Source: Manduca sexta (taxonomy: Eukaryota > Arthropoda > Insecta > Lepidoptera > Sphingidae). From it: 64,000 nucleotides of DNA. Made by a program: the position numbers and the translations under genes. Where the stretch lies: positions 8,742,001 to 8,806,000 of the forward strand of contig NC_051120.1 in NCBI RefSeq assembly GCF_014839805.1, in the 5' to 3' direction. Numbering within the stretch: position 1 is the first letter of the stretch; each line of letters begins with the position of its first letter. Under the pieces are notes generated by a model, which made no database searches, was not told where the DNA came from, and worked only from the letters and a program-made list of their open reading frames with translations. Of the stretch, positions 35,001 to 45,786 are shown in pieces.

Positions 35001-38000
35001 ATATTATAAAACAAAGTCCCCCGCTGCATCTGTCTACCTGAACGTGTTAAACTCAAAAACTACCCAACGTATTAAGATGAAATTTGGTATGGAGACAGTC
35101 TGAGACCCCGGGAAGAACATAGGCTCCCGGGAAACTACTACTTTTATAACGGAAAACTTTAGTCTGAAAACTTTATAACGCGGGCGGAGCCGCGGGCAAA
35201 AGCTAGTTAGTATTAAAAGCGGCGATAGCCTAGTTGGGTGTGGAACGGTCTGCCAAGACGAATGTCCGCAGGTTCAAATCCCAAGGGCACACACCTCTGA
35301 CTTTTCTAAAAAAATATGTGTGTATTCTTTGTAAATTTTATCGTTCGCTTTAACGGTGAAGGAAATCATCGTAAGGAAACCTGCACATCCGAGAAGTTCT
35401 CTATAGGAATTTCGAAGGTGTGTGAAGTCTACCAATCCGCACTAGGCCAGCGTGGTAGACTAAGGCCTAATCCCTCTCAGTAGTAGAGGAGGCCCGTGCT
35501 CAGCAGTGGGCAAGTATATAATACATGGTTGATATTATTATTAGTATTATAGACTAGATTGTAATTTACTGCAAAGGACCTGGTTCTTACAACAAAGGAC
35601 AAAAATAAGTTAATATACTATGTTATTGATCGTTATGCGTTCTGTTTTAAGATCTGGATGATGATGCTATGTGGTTTAGAAAGCATGCAGAAGTTGCAAC
35701 TGTTATAATAATATCAGCCCTGTATTAACTGTCTCACTGCTTGACACGGGCCTCCTCTACTACTGAGAAGGATTAGGCCTTAGTCCACCACGCTGGCCTA
35801 GTGCGGATTGGTAGACTTACTATACCCTCGGAATTCCTACAGAGAACTCATCAGGTATGCAGGTTTTCTCACAATGTTTTTAAACGTTAAAGCAAACGCT
35901 AATTCTTGAAGGATACACATATAAATTTAGAAAAGTCAGAGGTGTGTGCTCTTGGGATTTGAACCAACAGACATTCGTCTCGGCAGTCCGTTACAAACCC
36001 AACTAGGCTAGTGCCGCTATGCAACTGTTATATTTTGTGTGTTCTTTAAAACCAAGTGTAGAAAACAAATTATTTGGTTAAATAATGTTAAGTAAATTCC
36101 AACCTAAATTACCAGAGAATACCAGAGGTATAATGTTCAACACTAAAGGGAATAGGTATTGGAGAAGAATTTTTGTCTCTGAAATATCTGGAATATTCAG
36201 TATACTCACTTTCATTCAGAGGGATTGTGTAATAGGTATTGGGGAAGAATGTTTCTGAAATATCTAGAATATTTCTATCGGTATACTCACGAGGGATTGT
36301 GTAGGACTTCATATAGTGCCCCTTTGAGGTTATCAGCAAGATCTTCGGCCAAATCTAACTTGACGCCAAACCCTTTTTCCACGACTGATTTCATATTAAT
36401 ATGTTGGTCTCCCAACACTGGTACTCCTATGACTGGTATACCGTAATGTATAGCTTCTGTTGTTGACAGCTGACCGCCATGAGTGATGAAGAGTTTGCAG
36501 TTGGGATGTGCTAGAATATGATAAAAGTTTATAAGTTACGATCGTGGTAATCTTTACCCACAGACTTATTTACATTACGAGTAAAGACATTTATTTTTTC
36601 AGAAGATTGCAATAATCACTTATAGATAAAATACAATATTACCCCCTTATTTATAGACGTTTTTTATCTAAGGACGGAGTAAAGCTGCGATAACAAGTCT
36701 CTTTCTCAGTGCTGACGACATGGCAGCCTTTGCAGTGCGTAGACATAGGGCCATTGTGATTGGCTAATAGTTAGATACAACAATAGTGGCTTAGATAAAA
36801 AACGTCTATGAATAAGGGGGTTAGACTTTCCTGCTCTCACACCCGCCACTGCAACTCATGCAAGCCAGGATCATCAGTGGCACGCATTTTGTGACACCGA
36901 GCAGTGAAGCTCGGCGAGTCTCAGGGAAAACTAATTTGTCTTTATCCTGCAAATAAATTAAAATAGGAAGATAGTGAGAAGTTGGAAACATGATTGTCCA
37001 CTTCCCTCCATAGGAAAAATACAATATTAGACAAAATATAATATTCTAATAAAAATTTGCGTAGTTAATAAAGGGTAGTTGTGAAAGTTTCTTTTGATTT
37101 GAATCAAATATCAATCTAAAATATATCCAGTACTAGAGGTAAGCGCAGATTCGGAAACAAAAGAAGTTTTCTAAGGCTTATACCCTGATGACGAATGCAA
37201 AAAAATATTGTACTAGATCCGAGTATAGCCATTTGGGTTCTTTATTGATTTGTTGGTATGTTTACCGTATAACAACTACGAAAGACAAGTAAAAATCTTT
37301 TTGCAAGGAGTCCTCAGTTTGCTTTCATATTATTAATACCAGAATGAGGTACAGAATTATTAGTCAGATTTACGAGATAATCTATATATTATACACACAC
37401 CCCGCTTTTAATACCGAAGGGGTAACCCACTTTTCGCTGTATGTATTCCATTCCATGATGTGATAGTGGGAGATTCTATCGCCATATCGGGCACAAATTC
37501 CGAACTCCAGACAGAGAGGGATTCAAAAACCTAATAGAACTTTGCTCGACCCGGGATTCGTTCCCAAGACCTCAGAGCAGAATAGGACCGCGCACGAAAT
37601 ACAATTACGCACCGAAGCAGTCAATCATAAAAAAATAGTATTAGATTGATCGTTGAATATAAGAAATATTGAATTTTTATTTACCCAAAATGCTTTGTTG
37701 CGGTGCCCATTTAACAAAATGAACATTTAAAGGTTTCTCCATGTCTTCCTCGAACTTCCATATAACAGTCTCCTTCAGTTTTGAAAACACGTCCAACAAA
37801 GATTTCTTCATTTCATCTGACATTTCTACGCTTTTTAGATTGGATCCCATGCTGAAGTATATAACTCCTTGTTTTGATTCGTCCATTAGTTTTTGGAGTT
37901 CCTAAAAAAACACACGATAATAATATTTATGGCAGTTTATTTCCGATGCATCATTGTAGGATCATAATCATGATAGCTTGTGCCTGTTTTTAAAGAGACA

Positions 38001-40864
38001 TTATTAACGATGTAGCGTTAAACTAATTTTTGATACCGTTCTTTCCCCGTGGAAAAGAAACATCTTAATAACTTAGATTAATATTAGGTAAAATACCAAA
38101 ATGAACTGATAAGACTCATCTGCAACTACGGAAGGAAAAAAGTAAGAAAATATATATTTAATTATAATTCATTGACATTTGTATACATCGTATTAGTTAT
38201 ATCTACTGTTGTATTTGCTTACCACAACAATTTATTTGATGCACCTACCTTGTTCATTTCTGCTCCACCTTAAGGTTGACTGGGGAGAATGCCTATGGCA
38301 TTAAGTCCGTCTATGTACAAATTTTATTGTGTATGAAGTGCAGATAAATAAATATATTACCTTTGGCAATGGTTGGGGCTGGCTATCTACGTGATATCCA
38401 GCTATGTACTTAGCGTTTTGCGGTAACCTGAAAGGTGTTCCAATGGATGGATGGGAGTTGATTAGAAGTAGTGATGCATTGTAAATAGCCTCATCGTATG
38501 GAGGAACTGTCACTCCCCTTTTAGCAGCAATTGGGGGGAAGACGTTATTGTAAATATCTCGCTGGTCAGGCTCGAACATAAGGCTGGAATAAGAGGAATT
38601 TAATAAAGTAATTAGTAATACCACCTCATTATCATATTCTATGAAATTATTGACATTCTGTTACTTTGGGAGGATTGTTTAATGATGTATTTGGCGATTC
38701 GTTAACCATACACTGAGCTATATTTTGCAGAAACCCACTCTCTATATATCTTAGGATAGAAGAGCTGGGCAAATTATAAATACATAAAATTTCCCCTTTG
38801 TTTACCAAATACTACATTTTTGAGGGTTTTAGTAACTTTTTACATTTCTCTGTTTGCTTTTCTGCATTTATTTTTGCAACATATTTTAATGCTTGTATAT
38901 ACCTTCCAAGAACCATCTTTTTCACTATTCCCCAAAGTGACGTCACTCTCTCAGTAAAACTGAGCGGTGGTCTAGAGGTGGAAAACAGGTCGACGCTATA
39001 CGCCGGGTTAGGAATCTCGTCGATCACTCTCAATACATGAGCATGCGCCTCGGTAGTCGCTACCCATACCAATGGGCATTGGAATAACGGAGCGATACTG
39101 GAAAAGAAGCATGAGAATATATTAGAAGAAGATAAATAGGAATTATGGCTCTAAATTTTCAAGGAATCCTTAAATTATTTTTCAATTAATCCCGTAAAAA
39201 ATTATATTAAGATGACCGAATACTTAATTAATTAGCAGTAGTAAACCGAAGTTCAGGGAGTCAAAAGAATTAGTTATGCTAGAGAGGGAGAGAGAGAAAG
39301 AGGGAGAGAGAGAGAGAGAGAACTTAGAGATGGGGATAGAGAGAGTTTAGAGATTATGTAATTGTTATGTATTGTTAAAGCGACCATAGCATTAATGCGC
39401 ATGGTATGGTCGCTTTAACAACAGAGTAAAGCAAGCAATTCTGGCTCTTAGTTCATACTAGTAGAAATGAATTTAAGTTTATTACACTTACCCAGCAACG
39501 AGCTCAGAAAAGAACCACTCTAGAACAACAACATCATAATGTTCCTTTGGATCGCTAAGCAATTTGACTATCTTCTCATCTTCTAGAAAGCGTTTGTTGT
39601 AGTCATATAGGAATTGCAAGAAGAATGTGGAATCCGCGATGTTGCCTTTACCAACCAGGTTTTTTATTTTGAATTGATCCACTGTAAAAAAATAAATAAT
39701 TTTGGAGTTACTTAATTTGGAATCAAGAACTATAAGAGGTGTTCTAAATGGGAAATGACCATCAAGAAGATACTATCCCGTCTTTAAATCTTGCAAAACT
39801 TGTAAACTAGGATCGATAATGGTACGCTTTTTATGGTCATCGGCTATCCAGCAATAGAGGATCCAAACCCAAACAAATTATGTTTAAAAATCCGTGCAGT
39901 TTTGTTCGATTTGGGATTAGAATCCTAGAACACTCTGTCCATAGCCTAAATTATATACCAATATTCTGATTACCATTGAATAAAGAAAGCGGCTATACCC
40001 ATCCCACAATAAGATAATCCTTACATAATATTATAAAACAATGTTCCCCGCCGCTATCTGTCTGAACGCGATAAAAGAAAAATAATTATGAATTCGATTA
40101 AATTTGCTATAGACATATTTTGAAATTCTGGAAAGGACATAGCCACTTTTTAGTTCGAAAAAATACGTTGTGGGACTTTTGTCTCAAAAAGTTTTTCCGA
40201 GAAACTGCGAGCAAAAGTTATTATTTAAATTACGTTATGTTATAAGTTAGAAAATTATTTACTTTTCTCTGCCAAATGTTTAGGTGGTTGTCCTATGTAC
40301 CCAACATCTATCTCAGTTAAATTGGCCTCTTTCTTCACCCTCGGGTATGAAGTGATATGGACCACCTGAAAAGAACAATTATATTCGATTACTTTTGAAA
40401 GTAGAGAACATAGAAACAATAATAAATGGTCAAGATTCATTCTTCCGCAAAACATTAGACGGTTCATAGTTTCAATGACGTAGATTTTAATGCATTGTTT
40501 ATTATAGGTACATATTATATTGGTTGGTGAAATTGTGTGATACACCTCTGCCTGCCTCTGAAAAGGGGTAACGAAGCGATGCTATGTTTATTGTGGATGG
40601 TAATAGATAACCTTAAGAAGAAATAGAAATAACCACAATTCAGAACACATTTAAAATCTTACACCGAGCCGGTTCGCTTCTTTAAGGGTTATTAAAATCT
40701 CTAAAACTTGCCTCATGTCCCGCCTTCAGAAGATGTGTGACCACACCTTGTCCTAGTATACTGTGACTCTTCGCATTCACTGGAAAAAGGACCAAGATCC
40801 TTAGAGCATCTATAGTAGATACCAGGAATGGAAGTAAGACCCATATTCGCGGATCAATCTGCAT
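32019..40864 (-). CDS. UGT: UGT-D: complete, diverged UDP-glycosyltransferase, 526 aa
   Basis: Coding exons: 40864-40712, 40365-40263, 39681-39492, 39097-38903, 38583-38361, 37901-37685, 36510-36291, 32298-32019. They sum to 1581 nt in one frame. The N-terminus has a signal peptide then ALRILVLFPVNAKSHSILG, which resembles lepidopteran UGT40 proteins. Catalytic His is His50 (AGHE). The position of Asp134 in B is Glu140 here (VVVLEW), as in some insect UGTs. The signature LFITHGGQLSTTEAI...GIPVIGVPVLGDQ is complete. A hydrophobic anchor (about 488-509) is followed by a long basic tail ending KKVK, a KKXX-type ER retrieval signal. Intron 1 has a GC donor. The ATG directly follows a TTCTAG acceptor, implying a 5'-UTR intron. 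Exon 7's donor lies in a tandem duplication. Confidence 0.93.
32548..33428 (+). mobile_element. Non-autonomous Helitron copy 2, 4 internal repeats
   Basis: Same TC start, four units of about 122 bp, 3' hairpin and CTAG end as the copy at 6515. Flanks are A and T. It is in UGT-D intron 7, antisense to the gene. Confidence 0.85.
33786..34195 (+). mobile_element. Possible third Helitron-like 5' segment
   Basis: Begins TCTATATATATAAAAATC and contains CTCGAGAACGGCTGAACGGA, a common lepidopteran element start. A similar start at 32376 reads into another short element. No clear 3' end before the next Helitron. Confidence 0.4.
34196..35206 (+). mobile_element. Non-autonomous Helitron copy 3, 5 internal repeats
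   Basis: Same family and orientation as 32548-33428, and in the same UGT-D intron, with one more 122-bp unit, which explains its extra length. Confidence 0.85.
35217..35550 (+). mobile_element. tRNA-derived SINE, full length
   Basis: tRNA-like head with A-box-like TAGCCTAGTTGG and B box GGTTCAAATCC, then a unique body (CACACACCTCTGACTTTTCT, CCGCACTAGGCCAGCGTGG) and a (TATTATTA) tail. In UGT-D intron 7. Confidence 0.8.
35705..36018 (-). mobile_element. tRNA-derived SINE, full length, reverse
   Basis: Same family as 35217-35550 in the opposite orientation, 155 bp away, forming an inverted pair in the same intron. Confidence 0.8.
36219..36302 (-). repeat. 72-bp tandem duplication over the UGT-D exon 7 donor
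   Basis: The end of exon 7 (ACACAATCCCTC) and its donor GTGAGTATAC recur 72 bp downstream in the intron with a 9-base insert before the second GTGAGTATAC (36209-36200). The two units also share AGATATTTCAGA and CCAATACCTATT. Confidence 0.75.
36642..36820. mobile_element. Fold-back MITE family 1, copy b (short form)
   Basis: Same terminal repeats as 25178-25449 with a deleted middle. Flanked by TTA on each side. In UGT-D intron 6. Confidence 0.75.
37388..37625 (-). mobile_element. Second SINE family, longer copy
   Basis: Reverse copy with the conserved 3' half plus a head carrying a B-box-like motif in the minus reading (close to GGGAACGAATCCCGGGTC). In UGT-D intron 6. Confidence 0.6.
39285..39348 (+). 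repeat. (GA)n-rich microsatellite
   Basis: Impure GA dinucleotide tract in UGT-D intron 3, just left of the hairpin at 39372. Confidence 0.8.
39372..39421. repeat. Perfect 17-bp-stem hairpin in UGT-D intron 3
   Basis: TTGTTAAAGCGACCATA at 39372-39388 is the exact reverse complement of 39405-39421, with a 16-base loop containing the palindrome GCATTAATGC. It follows a (GA)n tract at 39285-39348. Confidence 0.8.
40025..40230 (+). mobile_element. Decayed Helitron 3' region
   Basis: Shares the 'gtccccgctgc' and 'gaaactgcgagcaaaag' landmarks of the first Helitron family but with many changes and no intact CTAG end. In UGT-D intron 2. Confidence 0.4.
40706..40712 (-). other. GC splice donor of UGT-D intron 1
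   Basis: The exon ends CATGAG and the intron begins GCAAGT. Exon 2 begins GTGGTCCAT, restoring the conserved AGHE-VV junction of A and B. This is a GC-AG intron with an otherwise perfect donor consensus, the usual context for this rare class. Confidence 0.8.
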
Positions 40865-40930
40865 CTAGAATTTTAAAATAATTGAATTATTGTCTGCATT
40901 AGTTCCAAGATTTTCGTCACTTATAATAAA

Positions 40931-41207
40931 CTAGCTTTTGCTTGCGGCTTCGCCTGTGGGAAGGAGTTTTCCGGGATACATTTTTTTTCGACTTACTTGA
41001 TATATATCGTTATATTATGACCAAATTACACAAAATTATTATAAATTGTAGCCTATGTGTTATTCCGATGTATAACCAATATTACTGTAAAGTTTCATCC
41101 AAATCCGTTCAGTAGTTTTTCCGTGAAAGAGGAACAAACATACATAACAATCCTCAACAAAAATATCATCCTCACAAACTTTCGCATTTATAATATTAGT
41201 AGGATAC
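40931..41207 (-). mobile_element. Second Helitron-like family, minus copy
   Basis: The minus strand has a 5' part with GCGAAAGTTTGTGAGGATG and ends GCCGCAAGCAAAAGCTAG before T. It lies about 65 bp upstream of the UGT-D ATG, in the proposed 5'-UTR intron. Confidence 0.6.
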
Positions 41208-41631
41208 TGGTGGTAGTCTCTCGTATGCATGGTGGTAGGACCGTACATCGGGTGTTAAAACCCGCCTTAGTAGCCCACATAAGTGTGTCGCGTTTTGGGA
41301 TCAGCCATTATTTGAATTGATAGTTACGATTAATTAATAGATGGTTTGTCAGCCAGTTTTATAAATCTCTACGTAAGTGTATTTTACTGGTAATATTCCA
41401 TTCGCTGTCTTTTTGTTAGCATTTCATTTATAAATGGCCCGAGGAGTTATGCAGTATGCCGCAATTTGATTGTAGTATTCTTTTTTTAAGAGTATCCCAA
41501 TTTCGCCATAATTTTGGTACAGAAACCAGTTTGGGAAGTTTTCGAAAGCCCGTTGGATGTTCCGTCGACCTTTTTGTGGAATTATGTTGTCATTATTTAA
41601 AAAACTCACGACGCGATGATTGATGAAGTCA

Positions 41632-41810
41632 GGGGCCTTATTCTCTATCCCGCACGTTATTTTGACAGTGCGTAACAAGCATGTAACACAATGCATCATG
41701 TTTAAGACTATAGAAATTTGGCTTACAGAATACCATTCCACGCACATTTCTCGAAGATAACATGACACGGCTGCGTTACGCGTTTACACTATCATACAGA
41801 ATAAGGGCCC
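41632..41810. mobile_element. MITE family 2, copy b
   Basis: Very similar to 15573-15746 along its length, with ends GGGGCCTTATTCT and AGAATAAGGGCCC. In the proposed UGT-D 5'-UTR intron. Confidence 0.75.
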
Positions 41811-42039
41811 AGTTCGAATTAATACGGTAGTACCAAAGAATAAATTATATTGTTATGTAATTAGGTACATTTGATTGTATGTAAGTTGTAACATTGGTTT
41901 AAATGCCTTTGTTGCTTAATAGATCCATGATGCATATTATAACTATAAGAAACTATATCATCTTTATTTACACTCACGCCTTTTTCTCTTAAGAGGTAGG
42001 CAGAGGCGTAACTGGTGTAGTAACTACTCACTGTCCGTG

Positions 42040-42260
42040 ATGAAATCCATCCCAAGTGACAGGGTCGCGCTTATCTCCATATCAATATACTTAGTAGGAA
42101 AACCCAATATCACTTTTCCCCGCCCAGGAATCGACCCGAGCACCTTACAACTGCAGTCGTATCGTAACACCACTTCCACCGAGGCAGTCTGCCTTCCAGG
42201 AATTGAACCCGTGAACCTCAGCCCTGCAGTCGTCTATACAACTGCCACTGAGGTACTCTT
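42040..42260 (-). mobile_element. Second SINE family, duplicated head
   Basis: Body landmarks followed by two successive B-box-like segments ('ggaatcgaccc' and 'ggaattgaaccc', about 70 bp apart), so the tRNA-like head appears twice. In the proposed UGT-D 5'-UTR intron. Confidence 0.5.
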
Positions 42261-42294
42261 CATTTGCTTCTAATATTTAGCACTCCTAAAGACT

Positions 42295-42554
42295 CCCCCT
42301 TATTCATAGACGTTTTTTATCTAACGACCGAGTAAGGCTGTGATAACAAGTCTGTTTCTCAGTGCTGACGGCATGGCAGTCTTCGCAGTGCGTAGACGTA
42401 GGGCCGTTGTGATTGGCTAATATTGAAATACAACAATAATAACCAATCACAACGGCCCTATGTCTATTTCTCAGTGCGGTTGGGCACTGAGAAACAGGCT
42501 TGTTATCACAGCTTTACTCCGTCCTTAGATAAAAAACGTTTATGAATAAGGGGG
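42295..42554. mobile_element. Fold-back MITE family 1, copy c (full form)
   Basis: Nearly complete palindrome: the two arms pair for most of their length around 'ccaatcacaacggccctatg'. In the proposed UGT-D 5'-UTR intron. Confidence 0.8.
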
Positions 42555-42645
42555 TGAATGTCTCAAACTATTGGACCCTATTTAACAGCATCTTGACAAA
42601 AAGTATCACATAAATAATTCATGTTGTCAGTTATAGTGCAATACT

Positions 42646-42810
42646 GGGGCGTTATTTTCTATGACAATGTAAACTCGTACACGTTACGTTATCTTCGTGG
42701 AATTTGCGTGGAATGGTATTCTGTATGCCATTTTTACATAAACGCGATGAGGTGCATTACGTGCTTGTTATGAACTGTAAAAATAACGTGTGATATAGGG
42801 AATAAGGCTT
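42646..42810. mobile_element. MITE family 2, copy c (diverged, reversed)
   Basis: Reverse-oriented relative of 41632-41810 recognised by 'tggaatggtattctgta' and 'cgtgcttgtta'. Terminal repeats are decayed. Confidence 0.6.
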
Positions 42811-42999
42811 CCGAGTAACTGTCACAAGGGAATATCGCGTAAGTGACGAAAAATGCCAATTTGAAATTGATACATAAAAATCAAAATAATCTTCTACTTC
42901 ACTTTATCACTTTGATTCTATTCTTCTATGAAAAGATTTTTTTGGCACTTGGTAGATATGTATTTATTCATCAATGCTAGTTACGATTCTACCTACTAC

Positions 43000-43138
43000 T
43001 CTCTCTTCGGGTCGGATTGCCGTCTCACTGGACTATGGGAGTAAAAGAAGAGAGAGCGCGTGTGTGCACTATAATATCTTCTGCGTACCCGGCTGATCGC
43101 CGTTGAGATTGAGGGGCCCAAATTCGGCTAGGAGCGAT
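43000..43138 (-). repeat. Repeat family 'CTAGCCGAATTTCGGC', reverse copy
   Basis: Reverse copy with AATTCGGCTAGGAGCG at the right end, in the proposed UGT-D 5'-UTR intron. Confidence 0.55.
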
Positions 43139-43799
43139 TTATTAATTATACCTACTATCCCTGAAAATATGGCTACAAGCAACATAGCGCCTTCTATGTT
43201 AAAACAGGCAAGTTTTCTAGTTGAGGAATACACCAGGTTATTCTTACTGCACAGACGAAGTATGAGTTGCGAGTCGATGTTGGTAGAGGGCGCTTAAACT
43301 AAATATTTATTAATTCATATTAATCTGTATTCTTGTCTCGATATTAAGTATTTTAATAATTGTTACGTACTATTTTCTATTCCTTGACATTGTACTCTCA
43401 GAAAAAGATTACTTTTGTCCCAATAATATTATGTTTATATACTATTGTTTTAGATGACTTGTACTATCAGGGAACCAGGTAAATATAAATTGTCGTTAGT
43501 CAAAAATCTCAAACTTTTTTGGTTACGTCTCTGATAATTTTCTTTCCTCTTTAACCACAATAGACTTTGTTCACTCAAGTCCTTAATTTCTTAGCGTCCT
43601 ATTTAATCAATATCAAACAAAATTTGTTAGTTTTTAAACAATTCAATTATAGTTGATATTGAAAATAGGAATGTGCAATATCAAGTTCTTGTAATGCAAC
43701 TGCATAACACCTTGTAAATACTGAAGGTCATCTTAAGGAAAACGTAAAACGGTAAAGGGAAGTCCCTGTACTGCACAGAGCGATGACCTACACTTGTGA

Positions 43800-44045
43800 C
43801 GCAATCTTATACGGTGAACGCAAACGATTATAATCTGGCGAAATTTTTTATCCGAGCGTGGCAAAGTGACGCATCTGCGCCTGATGGTAAGCGAAGTTGG
43901 GTCCAATGTTGGCTGACAAGACCCCTCGACAGTCGACACAATTATGCCGGCCTGTTGGAACCGAATATACACAGGCTGATCCTGGAACGCGACACACGTG
44001 GGCTATTATGGCGGGTTTTAACACCTTGTGTACGGTGATCGCTAT
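43800..44045 (+). repeat. Repeat family 'GCCGGCATAATTG', longest copy
   Basis: Forward copy with GACACAATTATGCCGGCC, 'ggctgatcctggaacgcgacac' and 'gcgggttttaacaccttgtg' parts, which occur separately elsewhere in the window. Confidence 0.5.
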
Positions 44046-44369
44046 CCGGGCGGATATAATATATCCTACTTAGCAAATGAACGATATTAAATACACATAC
44101 TAAAATGAAATAAAACTGTGTTCGTGGATTTATTTATATAAAGATACAAGCAGTGTAGCTATCGGTTATACTTTTTGATTACTAATCGATAAATCAATAT
44201 TTATCTACATAATATTTAGTCTTGGTGTTCAAGAGGGATCAATATTACATCTCCTGTATCATTTTATGTATCGGCGGTTGAAAAGCTAATTGATTTAAGC
44301 GACATTTTGGTTTTCCAAAAATTTTAACAAGCTTAAAAAAAATAAAAAAAGGGCTGATTTTAAATATGT

Positions 44370-44577
44370 AAGAAACTTGTGAAGGTGAAGTAAAAAATCG
44401 TGAGGAAACCTGCACATCTGAGAAGTTCTTTATAGGAATTTCGAAGGTGTGTGAAGTCTACCAATCCGCACTAGGCCAGCGTGGTGGACTAAGGCCTAAT
44501 CCTCCCAGTAGTAACGGAGGCCCGTGCTCAGCAGTGGGTAAGTATATAATACAGGGCTGATATTATTATATTATTAA
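44370..44577 (+). mobile_element. tRNA-derived SINE, 5'-truncated
   Basis: Only the body and TATTAT tail of the same SINE. The tRNA-like head is missing. Confidence 0.75.
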
Positions 44578-45128
44578 GAAACTTGATGAACCATGATTTC
44601 AATGTAACAGGAAGAAACAATTGCAGACATAATTAATACAATTAGAGGTATGTATCTCACTATATTGTTTTCAGGGAAGAAAAAAACAAAATGTTATCCA
44701 TCGATATACATACATGTACTACGTACTAGATCCGGCGTTCTGTACTCATTGTGTTCGACTCAACTGTACTGCAATCCGTACATTTGACTTTAATATGATT
44801 TTAACAACGGAGTGACGCTCATAATATAAAAACTCGAGTCTAAGTGTAAACCTGGATGTAAATAAAAAAATATTTGTTGTTCAAGTGAATAAATAGGTTA
44901 CAACAGTGAAGTTTTGGTGGCCATTTTAGTTCTGATTTTGAACTTAAGTTTATAAGTATTTTCGTGTACGTTCGTGCTATTTATATTAGGTAAGATATTA
45001 GCCGTTTAATACGACGACTGTCAAATAAATTGAAACTTGTAAACCAAGCAAATTCAAAGCAATATAGTTTCAAAGTTAAATATAATCCAACTCGGTAGCG
45101 GATGCGAGTACAGGCAGACTCCTTAACC

Positions 45129-45200
45129 GGTTCCATGGTGTAATGGTTAGCACTCTGGACTCTGAATCCAGCGATCCGAGTTCAAGTCTCGGTGGAACCT
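45129..45200 (+). tRNA. tRNA-Gln: tRNA-Gln (anticodon CTG)
   Basis: Full cloverleaf of 72 nt. The acceptor stem GGTTCCA pairs with TGGAACC, followed by discriminator T. The anticodon stem CTGGA/TCCAG encloses the loop CTCTGAA, so the anticodon is CTG. The T-arm has GTTCAAGTC. There is no intron and no encoded CCA, as expected in a eukaryote. Stem pairing looks intact, so it is probably functional rather than a SINE head. It lies inside the proposed 5'-UTR intron of UGT-D on the opposite strand. Confidence 0.95.
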
Positions 45201-45618
45201 GAGTTTTTATATAATTTTAAAGCTAATTTTATATTGTTAAGTTGTTAAGTTAGTAATTGTAAAATGTATGGTTTTCTAAACAAATTATGCTTAAAAATTG
45301 TTGCAAGTATCAAAACAATTAATTTGTAACACTTGAATATGTGACATTTGTGATTTTTATTTTTTTGATCTGGCTACACTAAATAAAAGATGCTCTCTCA
45401 TAATTCCCTTTCAAGCGTAGCTAACGTCTTTATAACTATATACTTATATAAAGTTTTTAAAATATAAGACATACAAAGAGAGAGTTCATTATAAAACTGA
45501 AGAGTTTGTTTGAAAGCGCTAATCTCAGGAACTACAGGTTCGTTTTAAATTCTCTTCGTATGGGATAGCCCGTTTATCAAGGAAAGCTATCATATCTATC
45601 ATATCATTTATAGGCTAT

Positions 45619-45786
45619 CCCCCTTACTCATAGACGTTTATTATCTAAGGACGGAGTAAAGCTGTGATAACAAGTCTGTTTCTCAGTGCTGATGGCATGG
45701 CAACCTTCGTAGTGCGTAGACACCGGGCCGTTGTGATTGGCTAATATTGTTGTATCTCTAAAGATAAAAAACGTCTATGAATAAGG
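45619..45786. mobile_element. Fold-back MITE family 1, copy d (short form)
   Basis: Same ends and 'ctaaggacggagtaaagctgt' arm, with a short centre like copy b. About 400 bp from the tRNA-Gln gene. Confidence 0.75.

Noticed and set aside
35217..35290. tRNA gene at the head of the SINE
   Set aside because: It has A- and B-box-like motifs but no paired acceptor stem, and the same head recurs in several dispersed copies.
42037..42273. Plus-strand frame with repeated PGI(D/E)P motifs
   Set aside because: This is the antisense of two tRNA-like B-box segments of a SINE, a common false protein match.
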